A program made the position numbers and the translations under genes. From NCBI GenBank assembly GCA_038380435.1, contig JAWZYU010000028.1:42901095-42965094 (forward strand): DNA of 64,000 nt, given 5' to 3'. The notes beneath the pieces are model-generated. The model did not search any database and was not told where the DNA came from. It worked only from the letters and a program-made list of their open reading frames with translations. This document shows positions 34,120 to 46,376 of the stretch, piece after piece. The DNA is from Ryuthela nishihirai. Taxonomy: Eukaryota; Arthropoda; Arachnida; Araneae; Heptathelidae. Within the stretch, counting starts at the first letter, position 1; every line of letters begins with the position of its first letter.

Positions 34120-34990
34120 CCCCCCCACCGCCAGCAGCTGATGTTGAAGTCGAATGGGTTGACATTTATGACCGCTTAAAAATTATTTATTAGCTTTCTC
34201 ACAGTTGTGGGATTTTTTAGCCCTATTCATTATAATGTGCAGCTGCAGATCTGATTGAAAGACATTTAAGCCCCCGTGAGAAAAAAATTTAAGCCCCCTC
34301 TGGCATTCATTAGAAATGTATGCAAGCAGCCAAACTATTTGACATTTATGAACACTTAATATTATTTATTAATCTTCTCACTGGTGTGGTTTTTTTAGCC
34401 CTATTCATTAGAATGTGGGTCGGCAAATCCGATTGAAAGAGCTGGCACCCGTGAGAAAAAAAATTTAAGCCCCTCTGGCATTCAGCAGATCCGTTTGAAA
34501 CAGCCAAACGGGTTGACATTTATGGCCGCTTTAAAATTATTTATTAGCCTTCTCACTGTTGTGGTTTTTTTTAACCCTATTCATTAGAATGTGGGTCAGC
34601 AGATCCGATTGAAAGAGCTGGCACCCCTGAGAATGAATTTTAAGCCCCCTCTGACGTTCATCAGAATGTCCGATGACGGTGTTTTGTTATCGCAAGAGTG
34701 AGGTCCCCCACCCACCCTTCGCCAACAGCTGATGTTGAAGTCGAACGGCTGACATCGCTTTTAAATTAGCCTTCTCATTTGTGGGGGAAGCTCCCTCTGG
34801 CATTCATAAGAATAAAGGATTGGAAATATAGCCACCGACTGAAAGAGTCCGCAGCTAGGTTGACATTTATGAAAACTTTTATGACTGAACTCGCTGGTGA
34901 GAAAAGTTTTTTAGCCGTACTCTAACGTAGGTATTCATTAGAATGTGTGTCAGCAGAATATAGCTTCCGTCGGAATCAAAGACGGCGTTG
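34120..34990. repeat. imperfect tandem repeat, about 110-235-bp units, 5 copies
   Basis: Units begin with GTTGACATTTATGANC and contain ATTATTTATTAG, TTCTCAC, TTTTTTAGCCCTATTCATTA and AATTTAAGCCCC. Starts are near 34159, 34339, 34514, 34748 and 34859. The segment CAACAGCTGATGTTGAAGTC (34726) also occurs as CAGCAGCTGATGTTGAAGTC (34132), so a higher-order duplication is present. A further GTTGACATTTATGACGACTG occurs at 35262. Confidence 0.85.
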
Positions 34991-35281
34991 TTAAAGCTTC
35001 CCAGTATCAAATCCTTTCAGGTATGCGCGTTCAGTTCTGAAAAAGTTACGTTTAGAGACGAAAAGGAATTCTATGCCACAATCGGCGAAAATGACAGAAA
35101 ATCTGGACGCTTCAGAAGGAATGATGATCCATTCTTTCGTTTAGAGATGTATTTGAAAGGCCTCCTAATAATGTGTGGTGACGTTAATATTTGGGACCCC
35201 TCAAATCCTTTCAGATATGGGTTGATCAATAACGGGTGCCCAGAAGAAGTCAAGCCACTCGTTGACATTTATGACGACTGA
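34988..35281 (+). other. 97-codon open frame at the end of the repeat block, unsupported
   Basis: The frame (MLKLPSIKSFQVCAFSSEKV..LVDIYDD) matches no family I know. Its last codons are the repeat motif GTTGACATTTATGACGACTG, and it contains a doubled AAATCCTTTCAGNTATG segment, so it is probably repeat-derived. The doubled TTTCAG|GTATG looks like an acceptor and donor side by side, so a small exon cannot be excluded. Confidence 0.15.
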
Positions 35282-35640
35282 AAATAATTTGCGACTTTAT
35301 GAAAGAAATCGAGATTAAAGCACCAAGAAGCGGGGATGAGACTATCAATAATGGCTTGGATAAAAAAAAGTATGACGTCAGTTTTATTAGGATCTAAAAA
35401 ATAGTTGTAGCTTTTTACTACGAATGAAACCCTTTGTTAACAAGAATCTTTATGGCCTCGCTTAAGAGGGCGCGACGGGCGCACCTCGCTAGACCTCCTT
35501 GAAAGGGAAAGTGATAACTGAGGGTGGGGAATCCTTGCGACACCTGGTGGCGCAGATGGCGGGTAAGCAGGCTGAACGCTCAGAGGGGTTTTCTGTCTGC
35601 GAACGTTTCTTCCACACGTTATTCCTACGAACAAAATTAA

Positions 35641-36076
35641 AACCTTTCACCAATTGATTCTTACATAACAGTACGATATTAAAACAGTATCGGGATGCAT
35701 AAGATTATGGAAGAAATGGCCCCAATGTAGAATATAGTTACTTAAAAACTGTAGATAATTGTTAGCCAAACAGAGTAATTAATGTTACTGGTATTTAATT
35801 TTGGTTTATGTTAAAGAAGCAACAGCAGAGCTCACAGTCACGTGTCTATATGAAGAAAATTTTTAGAACAACTGAAATGGCTTTTTAAGCCTTTCACCAA
35901 TTGATTTTTACATAACAGTATCGGGATGCATGAGATTATAGAAGAAATGGCCCCAATGTAGAATATTGTTTCTTAAAAACTGTAGATAATTGTGAGTCAA
36001 ACAGAGTAATTAAAGAAGCAACCGAAGAGCTAGTCACGTGTTCTAATAAAGAAAATTTTACAATAACTGAAATGGG
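35641..36076. repeat. direct tandem duplication, about 200 bp, 2 copies
   Basis: 35641-35880 and 35887-36076 share CCTTTCACCAATTGATT, GAAGAAATGGCCCCAATGTA, CTTAAAAACTGTAGATAATT and AACTGAAATGG. The second copy lacks two internal pieces (ACGATATTAAAACAGT and a 30-bp part after GAGTAATTAA). Confidence 0.92.
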
Positions 36077-37593
36077 CGATATACGATTTTTCCCGATCAC
36101 TCGTGAACAGATTTTTAAATGAGTGATACGTTAAGAGAACGGACTACTACAAAAATAAATATTATTATATCGAGGCAGCTGAGAAATTGGTACGCAATCA
36201 ACGACAATTTTTGAAATATTTCAAGTAGCTCTAAATAAAATCGTCGTCAAAATGCTACTAGTACCCGATTCATAATAATCATCTTTGATGAATATTTTGT
36301 CAACTATTAAGAAACTGTTGTGATCTTCCAAAATGGACAGGTTGAAGGACTTTAAGAGTTGAAAACCTAGACACTATTCAACCAACATGAGACAGTAATG
36401 TGAAGGGATAAATAGCATTTCGATCAACCTCCCAACGTTAGATTATAATAGCAGGAGTTGTTATGTAGAGAACCATTCAGAACTTTGCCTGAAAATGTTT
36501 GGTGCGAATAAAGATTTTAATCAAACTGTCATTAGTTAATAAATAATTGTCACAAAGGTCTGATAACGTCGTATAAAAGTTACCTGAACTAAAGGAGAAG
36601 AACACAGTTAGTATCACGAGACTGCATTAAAAAGGTTTATGCAAATATACACGGAATTGAGATTCTCTACGAATTTACAGACATTCATACGGTCGTTTTC
36701 GCGTTAAATGCGAACTTGGTGAGGTTTTGAGACGACCTTCTAAATTTTAGAAATGGCCGATTTCCGTCTCTCGGCTTTAAATCCGTACGCTAAGAAATAA
36801 TTTGGCTTATAGATCAGAAGATATTTTCTCGCTATAAGAAAACGAATGGAGTCACTTACGTGGCAGGATTCCTGATTTAAATACGAATAGGGTTCATTTA
36901 GGTCGGTGCGGATTTTAACTGTCATGATATTCAGCAAAACTATGGTTTACCAAGGAACTTGATTTAAATCACCTGTGTACCCTAAAGCACCTTGCCATTG
37001 ACACTATATTGATATGTATCATCTTAATTATACCAGCTGATTAAATACTCTGTTGTACCTAAATACGATGTAGAAAGAGTCGTTATTAATAAGGTATTGA
37101 AAGGTCTTGCGGGACAACCGAATCTGTCAAGCACCTAAGATCAGGTGACTTGCAGATGGGAACTGCCTGCTCGAAACATTCTGAGCTACTCTGGAATGTA
37201 GCGATTAGTGGGAGTTACAAAAACTCCACATAAGACACTTAATTCCTCCCGGGCGTGATCTCCGAGTCCCTTCAAGGTTTGTGAGAAGGAAAACCTCTCG
37301 GAACTTTCTTCCCAGGGAGTGATTGCAATCCACCAAGTTTCGGAACGCCGTAATCGAGAGTTAGTACCTACCATGGTACTAATCATAACTTGCAATAAAA
37401 GGTTTCATAATTTTATGTCCGAGCCTCTTACACTCGGACATCTTTTATCTGATCATTGCATTTTACCACCATTTTTTCCCTTTTTAAAACATTGTGGCTA
37501 TTTTTCTAGACTTTGATTTTACCTTGTATATTGTATATCTAATCCAGGTCTTTTACACCTGGGATTCTTTAATCTTGTATTTCTCAAAACGAT
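36077..37593. other. unassigned DNA, no gene seen
   Basis: No repeat family or coding pattern recognised. Frames at 36740-36937 and 37186-37516 are short and lack support. Confidence 0.4.
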
Positions 37594-37796
37594 CGTCCCA
37601 TGGCCGAGTGGTTAGCACGCTTGGCTACTGATCTAAGGGACTTGGGAGCGAGCCCCGGATAAGGCATGGATGTTTGTGTTGTTTTTCTGCTGAGGTCCTG
37701 CCATCCTCACAGACCTACTATGGCGTATAAACTGAGAGGCTCCTGTCAGTCCTCTGTGGCAAGCAGCTGCTTGAGGGGGTATTTTTTTTATTTTTC
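37594..37796 (+). mobile_element. SINE-B, full length
   Basis: CGTCCCATGGCCGAGTGGTT head, TTGGCTACTGATCTAAGGG, a diverged B box (GGGAGCGAGCCCCGG), CTGCTGAGGTCCTGCCATCC, and GGCAAGCAGCTGCTTGAGGG with T-rich tail. Confidence 0.93.
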
Positions 37797-38102
37797 TTTT
37801 ACTTGATACTTATATCCTGGTTCATTGTTGGTTTACAATTTTTCAATGTAGTGTATTTGTTTTAGCTTTTGGATTGGGTTTCCTTGTCTTTTATTATTTA
37901 TATTGTGTTTTGTTTGTCGCATTATGGCCTAGTCGCCCTATCGTCATAAATCCCCAACCAATCAACCAACTCTTGTCACAGTGTTTAAAATAAAGATGAC
38001 TAATAATTGCTCATGCTGCAAGGGGAAAACATTTTATTAGTAAATGTATGCATTGAATATTGTATAACAGTAATTGTATACTAATATTCAAAACTAAAGA
38101 AA
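37797..38102. other. unassigned DNA
   Basis: Nothing recognised. Confidence 0.4.
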
Positions 38103-38483
38103 GGGTTAGTTTGTTTTATTTTACTTTTGAGAGGTAAATTTTTTGGCACACAATGGGCTAAACGATCATGTCACAAGGACCTCGAAGGCTCAGAGAAGGT
38201 TGGGAAAATGGGCCATTGAACAGCTTCTAGGAGACAGATGGAAGCTTCTAGTCAAGGCCATCCATTATGTTTAACTTACACAGAATAACACACGGAACCG
38301 TGGCTTATTAGTCTGTCCGATAGACAGTGGTCTGTTGAAGCTCATCTGTTTCCTCCATTGACGAGAAAAAAAGGCAGAGAGTTATCCAGAAATAAATCTC
38401 AATGTTTGGCACCCAGATGGGACTCGCACCTAGGAACTGCAGATTATGAGCCTCATGCATTACGAAATGAAACACTCCGCCCT
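38103..38483 (-). mobile_element. SINE-A, full length, diverged
   Basis: Minus-strand copy from GTTTGTTTTATTTTAC (tail) to AAACACTCCGCCC (head). Strongly diverged (CCATTATGTTTAACTTACAC core), so older than those at 20340 and 28972. Confidence 0.85.
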
Positions 38484-38973
38484 AACTCAAGGAAGGTTGG
38501 AGATTATAACATTTAAGGCCTGTAAATGGTAGTTAGGCATAAACTGGAAGGAGAGCTGTGTACCAATCCCCAGTGATGATGCACAGAACCGGCCAAGTCT
38601 AACACCTAATGTCTGACCCAGCCTTCTCGTGGTGCAGGTAGTTAGTGCCTTTCAAAGGAGATATTCAATTTTGGAAGGGAACGAAAGGAGAGGGCTGCCA
38701 GTTCAGTATGTCCTACTGATCTGGTTATCTATGGACACTTTTTTCTTTTTTTTTTCTCAACCCTGCTGAGGAGTGGTCAATTTCACCGGGTCCTGGTGCT
38801 AACATATATACCTACTAGACTGAATTTGTTTATGGATTTGAGCTTGATTATGGATCCTGGACTTGCTGCACTGGTGGACCTCTGCTGAGGGAGAATCTGC
38901 CGCTGTGTTTTGTTTTTGCTTCTTGGTTGCCAGCCCTAAGTGAACAGAGGCATGGGATACTTTATGTCAGCTG

Positions 38974-40196
38974 GTGGATAATCCTAACCACAAGCCATCG
39001 CAGGTACCTGAACCTCACTTAGCTAGATGGACATCGTCAAGCCTAAACTGGAGTAATGTGTCTCAGGCAGGCCATATGACTCTTGAAAAAGTCTACTTGA
39101 AAACGTGGTGCGTAAAGTTCCTACCAGTATTGGTGGCTTCAGCCTTCAGCAGAGGAGGAACGGGTCTTTGCCCCATGCCTGCGATCAGAGGACTGATTCA
39201 TATTGTTGGCCCTACCTATCTCAATAAACCTAGTTTCTATAAATATATTACTCATCAATTTCTCTCTGCAAGAACGTGGAACGTGAGGACATTATATAGA
39301 GATTATTCTCTTCATGTCCTCGCACAGGAATTCCAGCGCTGTAAACTAGATATTCTAGGCTTGCAAGAGACCAGATGGACAGGTAAAGGTGAGATACTTA
39401 AAAATAACTTTAAATTTCTCTTTACAGGGAGGGAGGATGGACAGCATCACCAATGCGTGGGTCTGCTTCTCAGCAGACATGCTAGTGATGCTCTTTTAGG
39501 ATACGAGTGCATTAATGAAAGGTTTCTTACAGCAAAATCTCAGACAAGCATTAAAGACTTGAATGTTATCTGCTGTTATGCCCCCACTGAGGATGCTGAT
39601 GAGGATGAAAAGGATAGGTTTTACGGACAACTTCAGGATATTTTGAATTCTGTCAAGAAAGGAGATATTCCCTTGTTCTAGGTGATTTCAATGCCAAAGT
39701 TTGTACTGACTCTGACTTTTGGGGAGGAGTAATAGGCCCTTTTGGTATTGGTAGCTGCAATGGCAATGGGCAACGTCTCCTACAGGTAGGTAAACTCAAT
39801 GGTTTCAGAATAACTAACACTTATTACAAACACCGCAACATACATAAGTACACATGGGTTTCACTCAATGGGCTGCATAAGAATATGATTGATTATATAT
39901 TAATTAATAGCAAATGGGCTTGTTCTGTTAGGAATACCAGGTCATATAGTGGAGCTGAAATTGGATCTGACCATTACCTTGTTAAAAGTGTCTTGCAACT
40001 TAAACTTAAAAAGTGTTGTGCTAGGGTTAAAAAATTTACTTTTAATACTGAAGCTCTGAAACACCCAGTTATAGCTAAAGCTTACCATGATAGGTTACTT
40101 AGTCATTATGACAGTTATTGTTTGCTTACTACTGAAGTTGAGGAAGAATGGGACCATTTTAAACAGGCTTTTTTGGAAACTAACCGTACCCTTTAG
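38974..40196 (+). pseudogene. LINE endonuclease region, frameshifted (second copy)
   Basis: Same domain as at 30334. Visible: TWNVRTLYRDYSL, LDILGLQETRWTGKG, CCYAPTEDADEDE. A one-base loss near 39670 ends the frame just before the GDFN block (GGTGATTTC intact at DNA level). The frame reopens at 39885 (MIDYILINSKW, EIGSDHYLVKS) and ends at TAG 40194. Confidence 0.9.
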
Positions 40197-40443
40197 GGAA
40201 AAAGGAGCAGAGGAGACAGAATTATCTGAGTGATAAGGCACTTGAGCTTATTTCAGAAAGAAAGAACTGCAGGATTGTCCTTAATCAATACCCTATTAGT
40301 CCTAATAGAAAGCATTACAGAGAACTTAATAAAAGTGTAAAGGATCAGTTAGCTGCTGATAAGAATCTTTGGCTTGATGGCTTGGCTGACAAAGCTGAAG
40401 AAGCAGTTAGACATTACAACAGCAGAGCTGTACCAGATAGTTA

Positions 40444-42125
40444 ATGTTTTGTGTGGTAGAAAACGAATATATATATATACAGGGATTGAAGGATAAACAA
40501 GGTAAGGATATAGAAGGTGAAAATTCTGTCATGACTTGGTGGGCTGAGCATTTCAGTGATGTTCTGAACAATGTGGTTAGTTCTACTCCCATTGTTTGCA
40601 ATGATGATAGATGCATTGGTGGCTTTAATGTTGGCCCTGTATCACAATCTGAAGTTATTTTAGCTGTTTCTAAACTTAAACTACATAAATTGCCAGGGGT
40701 AGATGAAATTACTACGGAAGTGCGTAGAGCTAGGAATGTTTCTGTTACCACTTGGATGACTGAAATTTTGAATATCTTTTATGATAAAGGCATGGTTACT
40801 AAGGATTTTACAAAGCTGTTATTATCCTTATTTTCAAAAGAGGTGATCGCAGTTCTTGTGGTAACTATAGGGGGATCAGCATACTCTCTATTCCAGGTAA
40901 AATTCTTTCCATAATTGTGCTTAATAGAATTAAGAATCTGGTTGACATTCAATTGCATGTCGGCAATGTGGATTCAGAAGTGGTACGGGATGTGCAGATC
41001 GCATATTTTTACTTAGGCAGATCCTTGAGAAATATTTGGAGTTTCAGAAATCTTTGGTTGCCAGCTTTGTTGATTTCAAAAAGGCTTTCGACTCTGTTGA
41101 TCGTCATAATTTGTGGTTGATTGTGACATCATATGGTATACCAGACAAGTTAGTTAACGTAATGGAATCTCTCTATAATAACACTGAGTCGTATGTGAGT
41201 TAGTCTTGTAGCAATTGGTTTAGCATTACTTCTGATGTTCGACAAGGGTGCATTTTGTCTCCTCTTATCTTTATTTTGGTTATTAATTATGTTATGCGAA
41301 ATTCACTGAAAGGGAAAGATTTTGGCCTTAAATGGTCTGAAGATGCGAAAATTTCTTATTTAAATTATGCTGATAATTTAGCCCTTTTGGGAAATGATGT
41401 TGATGAGATGAACTCTTTCATTCGAGCTGTTGATCAGACTGGTAGTACAGTAGGTTTGGTTATAAACAGAGAGAAAACTAAAGTGATGAAAATTGGTTAA
41501 GCAGGCTGTGATTCAGTTAATCTGAATGGTTGCAGTCTTGAGCAGGTGTCACAGTTTATCTTGGGAACTATGTAACAGATAATGGTGATGTGCGGCATGA
41601 GATTAACAGACGAATAGGGATTGCTGCCAGGAGTTTTAAGTAAGAATCTATGGAGAGTGTGGAGAAATAGGCGTATATACCTAAAGACTAAAATTAGACT
41701 GTAAATAGTTTGGTTCTTTGTAGAGTTAGTTATGATAATGAAATTTGGATGCTGTGTAAACAAGATAACAGGAAATTAGATGCTTTCGATTCTAGATGCC
41801 TACATAATATCTTAGGTTTTAGGTGGTTCAACTTTGTAACTAATCATGAGGTTTGGCAAAGGAGTCGGCAACGTCCTTTAATCAGCATATTGAGCAGAGA
41901 GACTCCGCTGGTTTGCCCATGTTGCCCGTATGGATAATTGTAGATTGGCGAATAGGGTTATGGAAAGTATGCCCAAAGGCCCAGAAAGTGGGGGAGACCT
42001 AGGATGCGGTGGAAATACAATGTCAAACGGGACCTTGTTAGAATTGATGTGCAGTGGCCAGATGCAGCAGATGTAGCTCAGGACAGACTTACTTGGAGAA
42101 ATAAATTGCAAGGTCTGGTTGGATC
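40444..42125 (+). pseudogene. LINE reverse transcriptase region, multiply broken (second copy)
   Basis: Pieces of the same RT and C-terminal domain in several frames: 40444-40914 (up to the fingers), 40917-41120, 41255-41500 and 41710-41937. The catalytic YADD reads YADN here (41366-41377), so the enzyme would be dead even without the frameshifts. A short deletion near 41198 and losses in the C-terminal part add to this. Confidence 0.9.
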
Positions 42126-42157
42126 TCCGTAGCCCATTACTCCTTGAGGATGATAAT

Positions 42158-42524
42158 GATGATGAAAGTAAATTAGTGGAATTTTGTAAAATGAAATTGC
42201 AGTAGTCTAATAGACTGCTTTCACTGTATTGGACAAAAATAGCATAGTTTTATAGCAAGGGATTTACGACCAGGGTGGGATTATTTTTGGTTGAAAGGAC
42301 TCTGAGAGAATTTTTTGCAAGGTCTTGGGTTGCTGTAGGTAATTAGAGTTGACGATGCCTACATTTTGCAATTGTTAAACACATATAATAGAAAATTTCG
42401 GTGTTCAGTATTTGAAGAGCATGAAAGCTTAAATATTTATCAACGGCATTATCAGTCTTAAGAAGAGGGTTAGCTCAATTGTAATCTCAATAGCTAATGC
42501 AGCAAAAGCAGATCTTTTGCAATG
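42158..42524. other. unassigned DNA
   Basis: Nothing recognised behind the LINE. Confidence 0.4.
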
Positions 42525-42780
42525 AAACTCGTCTGACCAGACTTGTAATTGGAGGATTGAATCTCCACTCTGCCTTAAGGTTTTTTTTTTATCTGCAGCC
42601 TGGCTTTGTGACAAGTGGACATTCCAGACATCCAGGACCCAGGGGACCACTGCATAAAGTCGCATATGTTGGATGGCCTTGTTGGTAGGATACAATTTGT
42701 CTCCTAACAACTGTCCAAGTCCTGGGGGCTTGGACAGCTCTTAGGACCCATGCCCCATAAAATGCTGCTTGGACCGCTGT
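42525..42780 (+). mobile_element. strongly diverged SINE-A-like remnant
   Basis: GACTTGTAATTGGAGGATTG, ATGTTGGATGGCCTTGTTGG and TTTGTCTCCTAACAACTGTCC follow the SINE-A order, but the head and core are hard to recognise. A small inverted repeat (GTCCAAG ... CTTGGAC) lies at 42713-42737. Confidence 0.5.
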
Positions 42781-42805
42781 TAGTAGACAGCCACTGACTG
42801 AGACC

Positions 42806-42987
42806 CCCATACAGGGTGTCTCAGTCAGTAGTGCACCAATCTCGTAATTTGCAATTACTTGGTTGGAGTCCCATCTGGGCCAGCGTTGAGAGGGTGTCCC
42901 CTTCCCCTCAACCTTCTCTGAACCCTCGGGTCCTTGTGACCTACCCGTTATGTACGAAAATGTGCCATTCAGGTAAAACAATTCAAA
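42806..42987 (+). mobile_element. SINE-A with large internal deletion
   Basis: Head GGGTGTCTCAGTCAGTAGTG and B-box region GGTTGGAGTCCCATCTGG run to CAGCGTTGAG, then jump directly to the 3' part (CCCCTCAACCTTCTCTGAAC to GTAAAACAATTCAAAC). The head is preceded by its own inverted copy (ACTGACTGAGAC at 42793). Confidence 0.85.
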
Positions 42988-43374
42988 CTGAAACATTTGG
43001 GCAGCAATAACACAGACAGATAACTTATTCTGAAAGAAATTTTGTGGATACAAAATGATTAGATCGTAAGATAAGATGTAGAAGAAAGTGTTTGAAATAT
43101 TTTACAAGTATCAAAAAGAACTTAGACTAATGTATGGCTCAACTTTCCAAGCGACAGGACGATTTTTTTTCTCCTAACTTATAGAATTTATTCTTTACAA
43201 ATTCAATCCACAAAATACAGTGAGTCCAACATGTGATGGTGGGGTTTCGGGAAGCACTTTCTGCGATATACAAAAAGAGCATCACGTTGAATGATGCACT
43301 TGCACATTCAACTCAAAGAGTTTCACAGGTAGGATATAAAGTGCTGTAATTGGATTTTCGCAATCCCCGTGATT
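42988..43374. other. unassigned DNA
   Basis: Nothing recognised before the fold-back element. Confidence 0.4.
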
Positions 43375-44606
43375 AGTTTCAAGACAACCTGGCGACCCCC
43401 CACTAGTGCTTTCCCCTATGACGTCATCGACAACTTCCGACCACGCCCCTAATTAATAATCATTAATTAATTAATCCCCTTTATTAAAAAACCCTCATCC
43501 CCCCTTTAACCCCTGGCGCCATCTAGTGACTATGAGGAATACTATTCATAGAAAAACCCAGATTTTAGTCGTAATTTTCCAAGTCCAACTAAATTTTAAG
43601 TTGGCAACGATCGGATGATACAAGTCTCCGAATTATTGCAGGGGTGACAATCTCGCGCAGAAAGGGATGATGCAATCCTCAATCACAAAGTCCCCATTTT
43701 TTAATACCTCTCATTAAATCACCCCGCTTATCAGAATTCGCTCCCCTTTATTAAAAAACAAAAGGTCCCTCATTTAAAACTTCACCAAACTCCTTTGGTA
43801 TTCACGTTTATCAGAAATTTTCCAAGTCCGCTAATCAACTCACAAAGCTGTATATTACAAATTTTTATTCCTTAGTAATTAAACACATTAAAATTCCCTC
43901 CCCTTTCTTAAAAATCAAAAGTTCCCTTTATTAAAACTTCACAAACTCCCATCCTTTTACAAGTTCACTAGACATAGAAAATCAACTCACAAAGTTGTAT
44001 ATTCTCTGTATTTATTCCTAAGTAATTAAACACTTATCAAAAACTCCATCCCGCATCATTAAAAACCCTTGGTCGACCCTTCATGTGGTAAATCAGTTTT
44101 CTCTATGCGCATTTAATCGGTGTCATCCAACGTCCTGTATTAAAAAAATAAAAATTAAAAAAAATCCTTCCCGACGCAGTGATTTGAACCACTTCCTTGG
44201 TGTCCACGTTCATCTGAAATTTGCCAAGTCCCCCGCTAAACTTTGGGTGTCAACCCCTCACTGAATGGTTGATGCAATCCTTGAACAAGGTCCCCGTATT
44301 TTGCGAGTTCGACTTTCATTAGAAGAAGGACTATCCCGCAGTAACTGTCTCACAGAAAATAAAAAATGCTATTGGGGTAAAAAATTAATTAAAAAAAAAA
44401 TCTGATTTTATTCGTCATGATGAAAAATATTGAAGGTAATAGGGTATGTGTGACATAAAAGATTCGTGTTCGAATCCTCACCCCGGACCACGTTTTACTG
44501 ATGGGTGGTTAAGTTCTAGGAAATTAAAAAATTCCAAACAGGGAATCACAAGGGTTTTATTGACGGATGAATCTTGGATCTGCACTGCTTTCATATCGGG
44601 TCTTAC
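43375..44606. repeat. left inverted arm of the fold-back element
   Basis: Pairs with 49466-51045. It carries single copies of modules that are multiplied in the right arm (GGCGCCATCTAGTGACTATG occurs once here and three times, as variants, there). Several AATTAA-rich and CCCCTTTATTAAAAAA stretches. Confidence 0.92.
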
Positions 44607-44927
44607 AACATGAAAACTCACTTGCACCCTTGACCACTGCTTTAGAACCAAAAATATTTACAAGTCCACAGGCTGTTCTCTGCATTCCCAATTCTCCCTT
44701 TATGATAGGTCAACGTTTCAGTGTACCCCATGTAGACTTTTGAAATTATGCGCCCTAAACCCCCAAGAGCTGATGTCGTCAGATATCTGTGCGCCTGCAT
44801 CAGGACTTGTCTGGGAAAGTGATTTTATGTTTGTCTCAATTACTCTCCACCGTTACGTGACATGGTTTAAAAATACTTATTACAGTTGTATCCTCAGTAC
44901 GGGAAAATAACACTAATAAAAAAAAAA

Positions 44928-45003
44928 TAAATACCCCCTCAAGCAGCTGCTTGCCACAGAGGTCTGACAGGAGCCTGTCAGTTTATGTGCCAAAGTAGTA
45001 GGT
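44928..45003 (-). mobile_element. SINE-B 3' fragment
   Basis: Reverse complement of the family end: CCCCTCAAGCAGCTGCTTGC and CAGAGGTCTGACAGGAGCC, preceded by an A-rich tract (the poly-T tail side), as in a 5'-truncated copy. Confidence 0.88.
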
Positions 45004-45850
45004 ACTATGAAGAAAAATCAGCTATGGAGTAATCATTAATCTACAAGCACTTACACAGTTTTTAAAAATCGTCTCTTCCACCGTTTATCAGCGAACGTGC
45101 AGACACTGATGAAATTCACGTTGTGGCGTCAGTTACATGCTTCTACAGGGTAAATTCTGTAAAGACTACGCAGCAGAATGCTAAAAGTAGAATTCACACG
45201 TTTCCGTAAGAAACACAACACGAATGCGTGTTAATAGAGGACAATAGTTTTAACAATAACCTACTATAAAAAATAATAAGTTTTACTGAAGCATATCCTT
45301 CTCAACATACCGGGGGTAATCCATCGAAATGAGAAAGCTTCAGCCCAACATGAAAATCCAACTATATGTTCTGATAGGGTCTGTCCTGTACTTATGCCGT
45401 TGTTCGCACGTACAAGAAGCGACGTATCTAAGAATTCCTTCTCCCTCGCTTCGACGCTGTTGCGCATTCTTCTACTAATCATTGTCACGTGACTTTAAAG
45501 AGATGTCGGGAGACGAGTGGGCACACAGGCTGCCCACCCACTGATAAAAGGTCAAGGGTCAACTCAAGCGCTGACCTATGGAAAGCTGATAAACGAAACA
45601 TGTCTAATTTCTTGTGAGAACCACTCATGTCTTATCCCCGTCAAAGATCTTTCGAACAAAGTTAAATAATTACTGTTTCCTGTCGAATGCTACACTTTAT
45701 CAGAACTCCATGTGGGGTGCCTTCGGATCTTAAGTTATCACGTTCTCCAAACGTTCAGCTGATTTTACAAGGTCGACATCACAATTAAAGTATGTAGCGG
45801 TTACAGGGAGAATATGGTCTGACCTCGTACATTAGAAAAGGGAATAATTG

Positions 45851-46376
45851 TTAACCCTATCACGACTAAGGGAAGCATTTTTCCCATTTTAAAAATGGTG
45901 ATTTTCGTATTTAAATATAACATTATCTGCATTTTTTATACAGAATGTCAAAATAGAACGTATGCCGAACGCAATTACGTAAACGCGAACGTTTAGAAAA
46001 AAAAAGAACTGTCAGGACGCATAATATATATTATGTGCAATGTCCATCTTTGCTTCACAACCAAAAGAAATTGCTTTGCGGAATATCATAATTAGCACAT
46101 CATTTTGTATAGTAATTTTATTTCATAATTTTGTATTATTTTAGTTAACATTTTGTTCTAATAAACCAATAAATAAAAGACATTGCATAATAAGCCTAAC
46201 TATAATTTGTGTTACCTTTATAGTCCATTGGGAAAAATATTTCCCATAAAATTCCAAAAAAACTATGTTATGTATTTTTCTTATGATTTTTATTTATTTT
46301 ACGTCTAAACAAACTAAAATAAACAGTTACATACTAATATTTACTCTTAGAAACCTTATGGTCCTGAAAGGGTTAA
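45851..46376. mobile_element. piggyBac-like MITE (526 bp)
   Basis: Begins TTAACCCTATCACGACTAAG and ends with the complement of TTAACCCTTTCAGGACCATA. TTAA at both borders and CCC at the ends are piggyBac hallmarks. It contains CCCATTTTAAAAATGG near the left and TATTTTTCCCAATGGACTAT-type sequence near the right. Non-coding. A second copy is at 56919-57454 in opposite orientation. Confidence 0.92.

Larger units (their letters stand above)
38564..42157 (+). mobile_element. RTE-like LINE, second nearly full-length copy
   Basis: Collinear with 29836-33372 over its whole length, same strand, 8.7 kb downstream. The 5' start is CCCCAGTGATGATGCACAG and the 3' end CTCCTTGAGGATGATAATG. It has more lesions than the first copy and a small TA-repeat insertion at about 40470. 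A separate insertion of the same family is more likely than segmental duplication, because flanks are not shared. Confidence 0.93.

Noticed and set aside
44455..44495. tRNA-like GTGTTCGAATCC in the fold-back arm (also near 49600)
   Set aside because: The bases around the loop do not form a T-stem and no A box is present upstream; chance B-box similarity.
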